The notes beneath the pieces are model-generated. The model was not told the origin of the DNA, did no database searches, and saw only the letters and a program-made list of their open reading frames with translations. From positions 496,001 to 560,000 of the forward strand of contig NZ_QEVW01000006.1 in assembly GCF_003287275.1 (NCBI RefSeq): a DNA stretch of 64,000 bases, in the 5' to 3' direction. Shown here piece after piece: positions 34,401-42,854 of the stretch. Every line of letters begins with the position of its first letter. Position 1 is the stretch's first letter. The position numbers and the translations under genes were made by a program. Source of the stretch: Paenibacillus taichungensis. Lineage in GTDB: Bacteria > Bacillota > Bacilli > Paenibacillales > Paenibacillaceae.

Positions 34401-35490
34401 CCTTGTTCTCATATCCATCGCTTGTTGGCGCCTCGATATCTAATAAGTATTTTGCAACAGCCTCCTGATCTACTACAGGTAAAGATTCGAAATCAGTTGC
34501 GCCAATGAATTGCTTATTACGAAGCAACAAAATAACATCCTGGATAAAGTCATTGCTGTTACCCCGGTCTGCTTTCTTTTTGAGCTCGTTATACTGATCC
34601 AACAAAGAATCACCTTCAGGCTCAAAGAACGCATCAAAGGCTGCCTGAACTTCCGATACCGTTTCATAACCGTTTTGCGATTTGTGATCAATCATCCATT
34701 GAGCCAGCTCGCTTTTCTTTTCACCACTAATATTGGACATTTTATCCATATTAACTGGAAAAGGCTGAACGGTAACTGAGGGATCCATGCCGAACATCAT
34801 AGTCATGAAATAGTGCCCAAACATGCTATCTAGCGTAGCTTCCATGTCCGAAATATTACTTGGAACATTAATCGGAAGATATCTTGACATCAAATCCATT
34901 AATAATTCGATTTGCCCATTATAATAGATTGGCGTCTCATATTTTCCTAAAGCAGCTTCAAACATCACGATATTTGTATACATCGCCTTATCAGCGCCTC
35001 TCAACGTGCTGTAAGTAGCACTCTCCTCAACCATGGGTTCTGCTTGGTCAGAAGGGAGAAAACCACCAGCATGGCTATACAAACCATATATCTCATTTAA
35101 AATATACTGTACAGTTTCTGGACTAGTTTCTTTAGGCAGTTTGACCAAGTTATATAAGAGTGCAAAAACATACTCTACTTGGCTTTGATTCTCATACTCT
35201 ATCTCACGTGGCAGCAAAAGAATCATTCCTCGCGCCAGTTCATTCTTTTGCTCTTGAGTCAGCAGGTTATAGGTAGTCATTATATCGGTAATATCTATTA
35301 AACTGCCGCTTGTCAGGATACTTTGGACACTTGAAATTGCTCCTTCAATATCCTCATATGAATTCCTTATTTCATTAAGCTGCTCCAATGCGGTAGGAGC
35401 TGGACCCGCACTTGCAACCCCTCCCACACTAACTACCTGTAATATCAAAACCACAGCTAATAAACAACTTATAAGCTTCTTGTAATACAT
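31471..35490 (-). CDS. Giant S-layer-homology surface protein with repeated helical N-terminal modules
   Basis: This 1339-residue secreted protein has a signal peptide (cleavage after about residue 28, VASAGP). The last 205 or so residues hold three SLH domains (PYINGFGTDFRPDAFVTRAQ, then FTDVSATHWA and FTDVSANLWA units) plus a half unit ending WAYADIEAAAQK, which anchor it to the cell wall. The first 850 residues contain at least three divergent helical repeats marked by LTPEQKEQLADHML, NGYASFESIQTTFNEFF and an LVQLALNAL-type stretch. After a Gly/Ser/Thr linker comes a beta-rich region. I do not recognise the repeat family. GTG/TTG alternatives aside, the ATG at 35488-35490 fits the signal peptide. 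Confidence 0.85.
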   Translation of the reverse strand: MYYKKLISCLLAVVLILQVVSVGGVASAGPAPTALEQLNEIRNSYEDIEGAISSVQSILTSGSLIDITDIMTTYNLLTQEQKNELARGMILLLPREIEYENQSQVEYVFALLYNLVKLPKETSPETVQYILNEIYGLYSHAGGFLPSDQAEPMVEESATYSTLRGADKAMYTNIVMFEAALGKYETPIYYNGQIELLMDLMSRYLPINVPSNISDMEATLDSMFGHYFMTMMFGMDPSVTVQPFPVNMDKMSNISGEKKSELAQWMIDHKSQNGYETVSEVQAAFDAFFEPEGDSLLDQYNELKKKADRGNSNDFIQDVILLLRNKQFIGATDFESLPVVDQEAVAKYLLDIEAPTSDGYENKGQVEFLVQLALNALEVTRQIGGPTAVAALDELYMKQAEGIIHFEYPSAEDNFYPLIAAYSNASEVDKLTTAYIYELKLKTTASISRVLRYIDTVVEETPFINRANTTEEMVTSLDKFKKMHENILTYNEANPGTPLMSFALDTSKMDNLTPEQKEQLADHMLTERPTNGYASFESIQTTFNEFFPGNEIDALAAVNAAKSSNDIDGMILAVENPDLEINLPNGYYESLQVKKFIAGFLIDYVKNDYRNKDQVQYMIELAVLAQSIWGQKEFDVLKNKLDLFAQKLVDGPDYFNDQQTYVLRSLGQQHLDRSQVDKGVFAYKYLHQVAFERLEGEFKGNIVNPEIVLSLFSMHLESFENATSIPLMDEWLDHAMNEWIAGEAFFDNYKFRRTGALDLSKRAELSTEGRKELAEWVLNEQDRYEDVGNLQYVFNRFFTAPNVTGNDITNTITGLNDTMEISLNGKQTWIDVASIQKFDFSGDKTVWVRYKAISDLLPGRAVKIVFTANGDSNNGNGSTNPGSSTGGGSSVTTPVTTTPTTKQEQIVVDVNGANGTNLTKTPITRTTEADGTIKDLVKMSEAIAKESVEKAKQLNMNTARIVIPDAKDAVSETRIELPKAAVKQLNDGGLNLEISTENAIISVPTKSIAGFDQDLYFRVVPLKKESERKDVEERAKKERLIQQITPNSNVKVLARPVEIETNMQSHEVTLTLPLRDSLPTDPAARQQALDNLAVYIEHSDGTKELIQGKLVSLSDSSEGIEFTVNKFSTFTLVVVDGLKASQGSHNPYINGFGTDFRPDAFVTRAQMAAMLARNLSDDAGTASANVVNYTDVSATHWAASDIEKAQSAGIMNGMNATQFAPEGSITRAQMATIAYRWMQQQSADATSSTSQATDGAGFTDVSANLWASDAIAYVQSAGLMTGYNDGTFKPDSKLTRAEAVKVLNVLFKRTPVTGVTTPSFTDVPATHWAYADIEAAAQK

Positions 35491-35611
35491 TTAACGTTGT
35501 CCTCCTTGTCTCATGTTTTTTAGGCTTCATGTCTAATTGCCTATCAATCTAGGTCTAGTGTAGTACGCAACTCTGAACGGATTCTGAACATTCACTCCAA
35601 TAAACGGAAAA

Positions 35612-35646
35612 AAATCCGGCCAGTAGGTGAAAAACAGGCCGGATTT
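35612..35646 (-). terminator. Terminator downstream of the SDR gene 35781-36524
   Basis: AAATCCGGCC pairs with GGCCGGATTT, and on the minus strand T residues follow. It lies about 135 bases after the stop. The rest of the 35491-35780 gap is AT-rich with no gene visible. Confidence 0.7.
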
Positions 35647-35780
35647 CAAATATTTTTCGTCATTATTCATCATTTTTATTTCTGCATTTAATTATAGAGT
35701 CCTAAATTTCATAAATTTAAGAGAGTTCTCAAGCCCCTGTACACATACACCGCTCCTTGCACAACAAACAAGTAGGCGCA

Positions 35781-36524
35781 TCAAATCATCGTATATCCAC
35801 CATCCACAAACAATGTGCTTCCTGTCGTAAATGTATTTGTCATGAGATACGTAACCGTATGCGCAATCTCCTCATTGTAGCCCACACGCTTGAGCACAGA
35901 CAGCTTCTCATAGTCTTTGAAATGTTCGCCGCGAGGTGTACCCTCCTGCCCCTCTCGCCAGATGGTTCCGGGGGATACGGCATTCACACGAACAGGCGCC
36001 AGCTCCACTGCAAGTGCTTTTCCCAGACTTTCAATTGCCCCGTTACATGCAGCGTAAGAGGCACCGCCATCCAGCGGGCGCTGACTGAATCCGCCCGACA
36101 TTAACGTGATCGAACCCGAATCCGATAGATATGCAGCAGCATATTTGGCAGCAAAATATTGAGGCCAGAACTTGCCCTTGAAGCAGCTTTCGGCCGTCTC
36201 CCGATCTGAAGTTAACGGACCACGAGTGTATGCAGCTCCAGGGGTGAACAGGTGATCGAATGCGCCAACCTGATTGAAAAATTGTTCGATTTGCTGTTCA
36301 TCCTGGTTATCCAACACATAAACTTCGATGGACACCGCGCCAATCTTACCTTTGCCTCCGACATGAGCAATCTGCTTCCTCGCTTCCTCTAGCCTGGTCT
36401 CCGATCGTCCCGCGATAACCACATGTGCGCCAGCCTCAGCAGCCTGCACAGCTGTTGCAAGTCCAATTCCAGAGCTTCCTCCGATAATCACGACACGTTT
36501 ATTCTCCAGTGTAAATGGACTCAT
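35781..36524 (-). CDS. SDR-family oxidoreductase
   Basis: This 247-residue short-chain dehydrogenase starts at ATG 36522-36524 (MSPFTLENKRVVIIGG) behind GAGGAAGATGCAG. The frame continues up to 36542 without a ribosome site. The cofactor motif is GGSSGIGLAT, and the catalytic YAACNGA carries tyrosine but lacks the usual lysine spacing (YxxxN). Activity may therefore be altered. The C-terminus GSTLFVDGGYTMI is typical. It is divergent from the HxlR gene, which very likely controls it through the GTACGA half-sites between them. Confidence 0.85.
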   Translation of the reverse strand: MSPFTLENKRVVIIGGSSGIGLATAVQAAEAGAHVVIAGRSETRLEEARKQIAHVGGKGKIGAVSIEVYVLDNQDEQQIEQFFNQVGAFDHLFTPGAAYTRGPLTSDRETAESCFKGKFWPQYFAAKYAAAYLSDSGSITLMSGGFSQRPLDGGASYAACNGAIESLGKALAVELAPVRVNAVSPGTIWREGQEGTPRGEHFKDYEKLSVLKRVGYNEEIAHTVTYLMTNTFTTGSTLFVDGGYTMI

Positions 36525-36605
36525 TCTGCATCTTCCTCTCATAGCGCCAGAACTTTCGTTGTACCAGCGTTTTGTTCATTATTATTGAAATCAACAACGC
36601 TGAAC

Positions 36606-36644
36606 AGTACGCAATTCGATCGTACCAGGTACGAAAATTCGTAC
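36606..36644. promoter_or_regulatory. Array of GTACGA half-sites, probable HxlR operator
   Basis: TCGTACCAGGTACGA (36620-36634) is a perfect 7-1-7 palindrome. The overlapping GTACGAAAATTCGTAC (36629-36644) is a second perfect palindrome, and AGTACG at 36606 adds a further half-site. Both divergent genes could be controlled. Confidence 0.7.
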
Positions 36645-36759
36645 TATTGGAACCAGATGACACAGTTATTACTGCCCAATTCACACAGACAAAACAAGCG
36701 GAAAGTGAAAAAATCAGGTATGATGAAGTTATATAGTTGTTTAAATCGAGGTGAATACT

Positions 36760-37167
36760 ATGGATTTACAGGAACCACGGTTACAAGGTGTACTCGTTAC
36801 GCTGGAAGCCATTAATGGAAAATGGAAACCGCTCATCCTGTTTATTTTATTGAAGGAAGGCACGAAGCGATTTGGTGAGCTAAGACGCATGATTCCCGAT
36901 GTAGCGCAGGGCACGTTAACGAAACAGCTGCGCGAGCTGGAACAGGACCAGATTATTGTGCGCACTCTCTATGGCGATGTTCCACCAAAGGTGGAATACA
37001 GCCTGTCCGCACACGGGCAGACGATTGGTACGCTGTTGGATGGCATGTGTGGCTGGGGCAAAGCGCATCTGGAATATTTGAATGAAACCCAGCAGAGATT
37101 TAATGCGGAGAAATTAGCCGGGACCTCCAACATGAAGCAAAAGCGGAATAAAAACAACAAGGTTTAG
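36760..37167 (+). CDS. HxlR-family transcriptional regulator
   Basis: This 135-residue winged-helix protein starts at ATG 36760 behind GAGGTGAATACT; the GTG at 36751 is part of that site. HxlR marks are [38 protein letters not shown] and [17 protein letters not shown]. Unlike many HxlR redox and aldehyde sensors, it lacks the conserved N-terminal cysteine, so it probably senses a ligand in another way. It is divergent from an SDR gene with a strong palindromic operator between. Confidence 0.9.
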   Translation: MDLQEPRLQGVLVTLEAINGKWKPLILFILLKEGTKRFGELRRMIPDVAQGTLTKQLRELEQDQIIVRTLYGDVPPKVEYSLSAHGQTIGTLLDGMCGWGKAHLEYLNETQQRFNAEKLAGTSNMKQKRNKNNKV

Positions 37168-37256
37168 CCTTTTACCGTTTAGGAAACAAACTTGTTTAAG
37201 ACAAGCACGTCAGCTATACTTTCGTTCAGATGCACAACGGGCGAGGGGGATATGTA

Positions 37257-38303
37257 ATGTTGCAGCTTTCGGAAAAACAGGCACAGGATATTGTCGATAA
37301 AATGATGCAAGACATTCCGTACAACATCAACATCATGAATGAGCAGGGCATTATCATTGGAAGCGGACAGAAGGAACGCGTAGGCACGATTCACCAGGGA
37401 GCGGTCCGTGCCCTGACCACCGGTGACCGCGTCGAGGTCTGGCAGGATGGCAAACTGGAGAAAATGGGCACCAACGAACCGATTCGGATCAATCATCAGC
37501 ATGTCGGTGTCATCGGCATATCCGGCCATCCGGATGAAGTCCGGCCGTTCTGCAACATTGTGCGTACAACCGTAGCTCTCCTGATCGAACAACGTAATCA
37601 ATTGGAAAGTCTGGCCCATGAAGCTTCTCGGAAAAAAGCCTTTCTGGAACGGCTGCTTGCCCACTCCGGTTCCTATTCACAGAAGATCAGGCGGGAAGCG
37701 GCGCAATACCATATCGATCTGCAGCTCCCGACGGTTCTATTATACATTCGCTTTCCCCATGAAGCCCCTGAGTTTGGCACGGAGACAAGCCGGGCATTAC
37801 TACAGCTTCCCTCGTTCTCAATCGAGGAGAATGGTCACGTGCAGATTATTCTGATCCAGAGCGAATCGGACGTTGACTCCATAATCCAGCTTGTACATCA
37901 GGAACAACCTCAAGCCTTCATCTCTGTTAGCAGACGGGATGCCAGTATATCCGCCAGTTATGAACAGGCAAGATCTGCGATGAATATTTTGCTCGCGCTT
38001 CGACCTGTGGCACCATTGATCCGTTATGATGATGTACAGTTTCTGGTGCGCTTCAGCAAAGCCAACCTGGCCCGCCATAACAATGTCGTCAGTAAGCTGG
38101 AGGACACAGCCGATCTGCTGGACACACTTCGCAGTTTCATTCATCACAATGGCAGCATGTCAACGACTGCAGAGGATCTCAACATCCATCGCAATACACT
38201 ACAATATCGGCTCAAACGGATCCAGACCCTTACAGGCAAAGATCCGCGCAATTGGCTGGAGCTCATTGAACTTACCCACGGTCTACTCGCGTCTTATCAG
38301 TAG
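37257..38303 (+). CDS. CdaR/SdaR-family sugar-diacid and glycerate regulator
   Basis: This 348-residue protein starts at ATG 37257 behind GAGGGGG. Residues 1-135 form the sugar-diacid-recognition domain (LSEKQAQDIVDKMM, NINIMNEQGIIIGSG, HQHVGVIGISGHP). A middle GGDEF-like region follows, and the C-terminal PucR-type helix-turn-helix is near 295-345 (TAEDLNIHRNTLQYRLKRIQTLTG). E. coli CdaR activates glucarate, galactarate and glycerate genes. The convergent neighbours are glycerate kinase and a GntP permease, so the same role is likely here. Confidence 0.9.
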   Translation: MLQLSEKQAQDIVDKMMQDIPYNINIMNEQGIIIGSGQKERVGTIHQGAVRALTTGDRVEVWQDGKLEKMGTNEPIRINHQHVGVIGISGHPDEVRPFCNIVRTTVALLIEQRNQLESLAHEASRKKAFLERLLAHSGSYSQKIRREAAQYHIDLQLPTVLLYIRFPHEAPEFGTETSRALLQLPSFSIEENGHVQIILIQSESDVDSIIQLVHQEQPQAFISVSRRDASISASYEQARSAMNILLALRPVAPLIRYDDVQFLVRFSKANLARHNNVVSKLEDTADLLDTLRSFIHHNGSMSTTAEDLNIHRNTLQYRLKRIQTLTGKDPRNWLELIELTHGLLASYQ

Positions 38304-38316
38304 ATCCCACAACAAA

Positions 38317-38374
38317 AAGAGACTGAACCGGAATGCCCCGTTACTTGTGGACGTCCCTACGTTCAGTCTCTTTA
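38317..38374 (+). terminator. Bidirectional terminator between the CdaR-type and glycerate kinase genes
   Basis: AAAGAGACTGAAC pairs with GTTCAGTCTCTTT across a 31-base loop that can itself fold. Confidence 0.85.
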
Positions 38375-38410
38375 TACTCTTGGAACCCCTCATAACCGAA
38401 CCACAGAATG

Positions 38411-39559
38411 TTAAGAAATCAGTCCCAATCTCAGCACCCTCGCAATATTCTCGGTTGTGCGCTCCACATTCTCCGGGCCTTCGCGCAGAAGTTGTTCCAG
38501 ATCAGCCGCACCTGGCACAATACCAAACACCGCGTCAATACCTTCAGTGTACAACGTATCTATCCCTTCACCAACGTAACCTGCAATGGCGATAACTGGC
38601 TTGCCTGCTTCCTTGGCTGCCCGTGCCACACCGTAAGGGGTCTTTCCAAATTTCGTTTGAAAATCAATGCCGCCTTCGCCCGTAAATACCACATCCGCAT
38701 GTACCAGCTTATCACGCAATCCAGTGTATTCAATGACAATTTCAATGCCTTTGCGCAACACAGCCTGTGTAAAAATCAAAAGTCCTGCGCCCAAACCACC
38801 TGCTGCACCAGCACCCGGCACATCACGTATATCCTTGTGCAGCTGCTGTTTGACCACGTCCGCATAATGGGATAGATTCGCATCCAGCACCTGCACCATC
38901 TCCGGTGTAGCTCCCTTCTGCGGTCCAAACACCCGCGAGGCCCCATACTCCCCACATAACGGATTGGTTACGTCACAGGCGACAATGAACTCCACATCCT
39001 GCAATCGTTCATCCAGTCCAGTCACATCGATATGCGCCAACTGATCAAGTGCCCCACCTCCACGCGCAAGCGGCTGGCCGGCCGCATCCAGGAATTTTGC
39101 GCCAAGCGCTTCGGCCATACCTGTACCACCATCGTTAGTCGCACTGCCGCCGATTCCAATAATGATTTTGCGAATCCCCTGATCCAGACACGCCCGAATC
39201 AGCTCTCCAGTACCATAGGTTGTCGTGCGAAGCGGGTCCCGGGTTTCCTTGTTCACTAGATGTATACCGCTCGCCGATGCCATCTCAATCGCTGCCGTTA
39301 ACCCATCGCCCAGTATGCCATACTGTGCCAGTACAGGCTGTCCCAGCGGCCCGCTCACCTCTCTTTGGTGAATTACACCGCCAGAAGCATCCACCAGCGA
39401 CTGCACGGTGCCTTCGCCTCCGTCAGCCATCGGTACATGAATATAGTTGGCGGTTGGATAGATTTTACGCAATCCTTTTTCCATGGACACACATACTTCT
39501 TTCGCTGTCATGCTCTCTTTAAATGAATCCGGTGCCAGTACAAATGTCGTCTCTCTCAT
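38411..39559 (-). CDS. Glycerate kinase (GarK/GlxK type)
   Basis: This 382-residue kinase of the two-domain GlxK/GarK family phosphorylates D-glycerate, probably at C2. It begins APDSFKESMTAKEVC and contains MADGGEGTVQSLVDA, the IGIGGSATNDGGTGMAEALGA nucleotide loop and CDVTNPLCGEYGA. It lies 23 bases downstream of the GntP permease gene on the same strand, forming a glycerate uptake and use operon. Confidence 0.93.
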   Translation of the reverse strand: MRETTFVLAPDSFKESMTAKEVCVSMEKGLRKIYPTANYIHVPMADGGEGTVQSLVDASGGVIHQREVSGPLGQPVLAQYGILGDGLTAAIEMASASGIHLVNKETRDPLRTTTYGTGELIRACLDQGIRKIIIGIGGSATNDGGTGMAEALGAKFLDAAGQPLARGGGALDQLAHIDVTGLDERLQDVEFIVACDVTNPLCGEYGASRVFGPQKGATPEMVQVLDANLSHYADVVKQQLHKDIRDVPGAGAAGGLGAGLLIFTQAVLRKGIEIVIEYTGLRDKLVHADVVFTGEGGIDFQTKFGKTPYGVARAAKEAGKPVIAIAGYVGEGIDTLYTEGIDAVFGIVPGAADLEQLLREGPENVERTTENIARVLRLGLIS

Positions 39560-39582
39560 CTTCTCCCACCCCCTCCGTGTTA

Positions 39583-40878
39583 TTAAAGAATAAATCCGTA
39601 GATTAACGTCGCTACAATCGCCATCGTTCCACCCACGATCGCCTCATAAGGAATAACGCCCATCCGCTGCTTGATTGTCATCTTCATGCTGTCAGCCGAG
39701 ACGTGGAAGTAATTGCCCTGTGGCAAGGAATCGATAACTGTCGCACCCGTGTGTACCATAACCGCCGCTGCGAGCGGAGCGGTCCCCATGTTCAGAATTG
39801 CATCTCCGAATGAACCGGTGGCAAGGATAACTCCTGTCGAGGTGGAAGCCGTCGCTGCCGCCATCAGAATACCAGCAATCGGCGCCAGGAAAGTACCAGA
39901 TATCCCGGATGCTTCAATAAGACTAACCACCTGACCTGACAGGTCGGATGCAGAGATCAGTCCCGCAATGCCACCGGCTCCGACCAGAATAAGCACGGTG
40001 GCAGTCATTTTATTCAACCCAGAAGTCGTGTATTTCACAATGTTTTTGCTCTGCCCCATCGCCAGCATACCGATAATACCCGCAATCGGGAGAATGTACA
40101 TCGCATCCACTTTGAATGTAGATAGTGCTGTTATACCTGTAATGGAGCCGATCGGATTAATCATCAGAAGAATGATGGCAACTAATGGTGCCACAATCGC
40201 TTTTTTCAGTGGTGGGTACTGTGATGTATCCACATCACCCTGCTCCGCTTCCTGATCGGTTACCATTACACCCTTGTTTTTAAGCATTGAAGCTACGATA
40301 ACAGTTACAATTAATCCGCAGATGGCTGGAATCACACCTGCCAGCATGACATTGCTGAGATCCAGATCGAATCCCCGCGCCGCAGCAATCGTATTGGGAT
40401 TTGGGGAGATAATATTCCCCGCCTTGCCTCCACCGGATAAAGCCAGCAAAAGCGCCAGCTTGGATATGCCCATTTTGTTACCGACGGATAGCGCAATTGG
40501 CGCTACAATCAGTACGGCCACGGGAATAAATACCCCAACGGCTGTAATAATCATCGTTGCCAGCGCCAAAGCCAGAATGGCCTTGCTGCCGCCAAATTTT
40601 CGCACGATGGCCTGGGCGATTGTCTCAGCTGCCCCCGACTCCATCATGACACCAGCCAGCACCCCGGCTGCCAAAACGCGGAGCACGGTACCCATGACAC
40701 TTTGTGTGCCGTTCACCAGTATATTTACGGTCTCTTCCAGATTGGCTCCGCCAATTAAAGCGCCTACAATTGCGCCCAGAAATAAAGAGTAGACCGGATT
40801 CAGCTTCTTCAGAATCAGTATAATCGCAATCGCAAGTCCTGCCAGCGCGCCGATCCAGCTAATTGTTAAAGGTTCCAT
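39583..40878 (-). CDS. GntP-family permease, probable glycerate or gluconate importer
   Basis: The start is ATG 40876-40878 (MEPLTISWIGALAG) behind GGGGGGCAATGG; the frame is open to 40899. The 431-residue protein has 12 or more hydrophobic helices and the GntP-family blocks SGGGKAGNIISPNPNTIAAA and LPQGNYFHVSADSM. It should import a sugar acid with protons. Pairing with glycerate kinase and CdaR points to glycerate. Confidence 0.9.
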   Translation of the reverse strand: MEPLTISWIGALAGLAIAIILILKKLNPVYSLFLGAIVGALIGGANLEETVNILVNGTQSVMGTVLRVLAAGVLAGVMMESGAAETIAQAIVRKFGGSKAILALALATMIITAVGVFIPVAVLIVAPIALSVGNKMGISKLALLLALSGGGKAGNIISPNPNTIAAARGFDLDLSNVMLAGVIPAICGLIVTVIVASMLKNKGVMVTDQEAEQGDVDTSQYPPLKKAIVAPLVAIILLMINPIGSITGITALSTFKVDAMYILPIAGIIGMLAMGQSKNIVKYTTSGLNKMTATVLILVGAGGIAGLISASDLSGQVVSLIEASGISGTFLAPIAGILMAAATASTSTGVILATGSFGDAILNMGTAPLAAAVMVHTGATVIDSLPQGNYFHVSADSMKMTIKQRMGVIPYEAIVGGTMAIVATLIYGFIL

Positions 40879-40961
40879 TGTCCATTGCCCCCCATGCACT
40901 TGTTGAACACGCTTTCATTATAGTTGCTGGTGAGCCAAATAAATATTGATGAACAGACGAA

Positions 40962-40987
40962 ATTCATTGTGCACATGCACAATGAAT
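40962..40987. promoter_or_regulatory. 26-base palindrome upstream of the GntP gene, likely CdaR operator
   Basis: ATTCATTGTGCA and TGCACAATGAAT flank a CA centre without mismatch, 84 bases upstream of the permease start. No T-run follows on either strand, so an operator is more likely than a terminator. Confidence 0.55.
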
Positions 40988-40988
40988 A

Positions 40989-41013
40989 GTGGCAGGACCG
41001 AATATCCTGCCAC
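40989..41013 (-). terminator. Hairpin after the Lrp gene, weak terminator
   Basis: GTGGCAGGA pairs with TCCTGCCAC 28 bases after the Lrp stop. The tract after it is not T-rich. Confidence 0.4.
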
Positions 41014-41040
41014 CATTACACTAACGTGCTTGGCCACTTC

Positions 41041-41475
41041 CTAGAGTAGCACACGGTGTTCCATTATATTTTTCATACTGATATGGGATTTGGATGGCCC
41101 TAGCTTCACAAGGGAGTCCTGGAACTCAGCAAGTTCTTCAATGGTTGCCGTCTGTACCTTGATCAGATAGTTGTACTCACCGCTAATCCGATATAAATCC
41201 GTGACCTCAACAGCCTGTTCACAGAAGCGAACGAATTCCTCACAATGCTCTGTTTTGAGCAAAATAAAAGTCGTTGTTCCACGGTTTAGTTTGGCCAGAT
41301 CATAGATGGTTGAATATCCCGATATGACCCCATTTTCCTCCAGTTTGAGAATTCTCTCCTTGACCGAAGGTTGGGACATGTTCACCTCTTTGCTAATCTG
41401 TACAATCGGCAGGCGTGCATGGTGCTGCAGCAAACGCATAATCTGCTGGTCGATCTCATCTATAACATAACCCAT
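41041..41475 (-). CDS. Lrp/AsnC-family transcriptional regulator
   Basis: This 144-residue protein has the AsnC helix-turn-helix (DEIDQQIMRLLQHHARLPIVQISKEV, then SQPSVKERILKLEENGVISGY). A C-terminal RAM ligand-binding domain follows (TTFILLKTEHCEEF, VQTATIEELAEFQDSL). It is probably autoregulated and senses an amino acid. It is divergent from the VOC gene, whose control is a reasonable guess. Confidence 0.92.
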   Translation of the reverse strand: MGYVIDEIDQQIMRLLQHHARLPIVQISKEVNMSQPSVKERILKLEENGVISGYSTIYDLAKLNRGTTTFILLKTEHCEEFVRFCEQAVEVTDLYRISGEYNYLIKVQTATIEELAEFQDSLVKLGPSKSHISMKNIMEHRVLL

Positions 41476-41636
41476 TTGTAGACCCTCCTGAGTATCAGGC
41501 TAATTTAATAAGTTTTTTGGGATAAAAGAACTCATAAATTACAACTCTTACTCCATTATATCCTTTGATATCGCATGGTTCCAATGCACCGTTCCCTTTA
41601 TACTTTAGAAAACAATCTGAAGAAGGAGTGATGAGC

Positions 41637-42098
41637 ATGAGTGTAAACGGACTTGCTCACGTAGCCATTCAAGCACGTAATTATAAGGATACCCTCTCAT
41701 TTTATATCGATGTATTAGGATTTAAAGTTGGCCACTCCTGGAGTCTGCCCGTCTTTCAAATTACCGAGGCGTGCATGCTGATCTCACCGGATCAACGCAC
41801 CTGCATTGAACTGTTTGACCCCGGAGCCGTAATCGCGGCCGAAGGCGAACCAGCAGACTCTCCCGAAGCAGTAAAACATGGGGCCTTGCTGCATTTCGCC
41901 TTTTACGTAGACCATGTGGAAGAGATATACGAGCGAGCGCTTGCTCATGGTGCCAAGCCTTATGTTCAACCCGATTGGATCTCACTTGGTGAACCTCCAC
42001 TTCAAGTTCGAAATGCGGTTGTGCATAGTCCAAATGGTGAAGTAATCGAATTCCTCGAAGAGGTTGATTTTGACAGTTCCTCTACACCATCGATTTAA
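41637..42098 (+). CDS. VOC-family (glyoxalase-like) protein
   Basis: This 153-residue protein starts at ATG 41637 (MSVNGLAHVAIQARNYKDTL) with AAGGAG eight bases before. The ATG at 41631 is too close to that site. The two beta-alpha-beta-beta-beta units of the vicinal-oxygen-chelate fold are visible, with metal-ligand candidates His in LAHVAIQ, Glu in CIELFD, His in LLHFAFYVDH and Glu in GEVIEFLE. That is the full set expected of a glyoxalase-type metal site. The substrate is unknown. Confidence 0.85.
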   Translation: MSVNGLAHVAIQARNYKDTLSFYIDVLGFKVGHSWSLPVFQITEACMLISPDQRTCIELFDPGAVIAAEGEPADSPEAVKHGALLHFAFYVDHVEEIYERALAHGAKPYVQPDWISLGEPPLQVRNAVVHSPNGEVIEFLEEVDFDSSSTPSI

Positions 42099-42112
42099 GG
42101 TTATGCAAACCG

Positions 42113-42153
42113 AACAGCCTGTTGCCCGAAAATCCGTGGCGGCAGGCTGTTTT
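42113..42153 (+). terminator. Terminator after the VOC gene
   Basis: ACAGCCTG and TTGCC pair with GGCGG and CAGGCTGT, followed by TTTTA. Confidence 0.85.
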
Positions 42154-42218
42154 ATACTATGTTATTTGAGCAATAGGACAGCGAGCGTATGGGCACTCCT
42201 TGCCCTCATTCCCTCTCT

Positions 42219-42758
42219 TCAATCCGGCGTATAATCGCTTAACTTCCCTTCATACACCAGCTGCAGTTGTTCACTTTGGCGAAAATCATCCGGGGTCACC
42301 AGCGCAGGCAGCTTGTTCCACAGTTTGATGCCTGAACGTTGCAGAATCTCGGCAACAAATTGCGAGCAAAAGTAGGAGTTGCTGAACTCTACTGGCTCCT
42401 TCAACGTAATGCCAATCACACCAAGCAGATTGTACATATATTTCTGGCGGCTGCGAATGAAGATGTGCAGCACCCGTTTCATTTTTTCCACCTCACGCTC
42501 CGTCACCTGAAGCTCATAAATGACACATGTGGTATTTGGATACTTGCTGTATGTACCTGTCTGAATATCTTCCTTCACGAACCCGCCGTTCAGCGGATTG
42601 CTCGGATGCTTGCGACCAAAGCTGTACAGCTCGGATAATTCCCGGTCAAATGAGATGGAGGCATGGTTGTATGGTGCTCTCGTGTAACTTTGAATGACTT
42701 TGGTAAACAACGTTCCCGTATTCGTAAGCAGGATATAGATGGAGCGTGGTTCTGTCAT
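42219..42758 (-). CDS. YiiX-like permuted NlpC/P60 (papain-fold) protein
   Basis: This 179-residue protein starts at ATG 42756-42758 behind AAGGGGAAATTTCG. The N-terminal H32 in YNHASISFD and the C-terminal C131 in YFCSQFVAEIL are in the circularly permuted order of the YiiX/YebB group of NlpC/P60 proteins. Such members are thought to cut amide or ester bonds in lipids or peptides rather than classic peptidoglycan links. No signal peptide is present. Confidence 0.75.
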   Translation of the reverse strand: MTEPRSIYILLTNTGTLFTKVIQSYTRAPYNHASISFDRELSELYSFGRKHPSNPLNGGFVKEDIQTGTYSKYPNTTCVIYELQVTEREVEKMKRVLHIFIRSRQKYMYNLLGVIGITLKEPVEFSNSYFCSQFVAEILQRSGIKLWNKLPALVTPDDFRQSEQLQLVYEGKLSDYTPD

Positions 42759-42854
42759 AACGAAATTTCCCCTTATCAAGTTGGTACTATTCCTTCATAA
42801 TAACATAGGTACCCTATATTGGAATCTTACTTCTGGATAAGCAGGTGATTGTAC

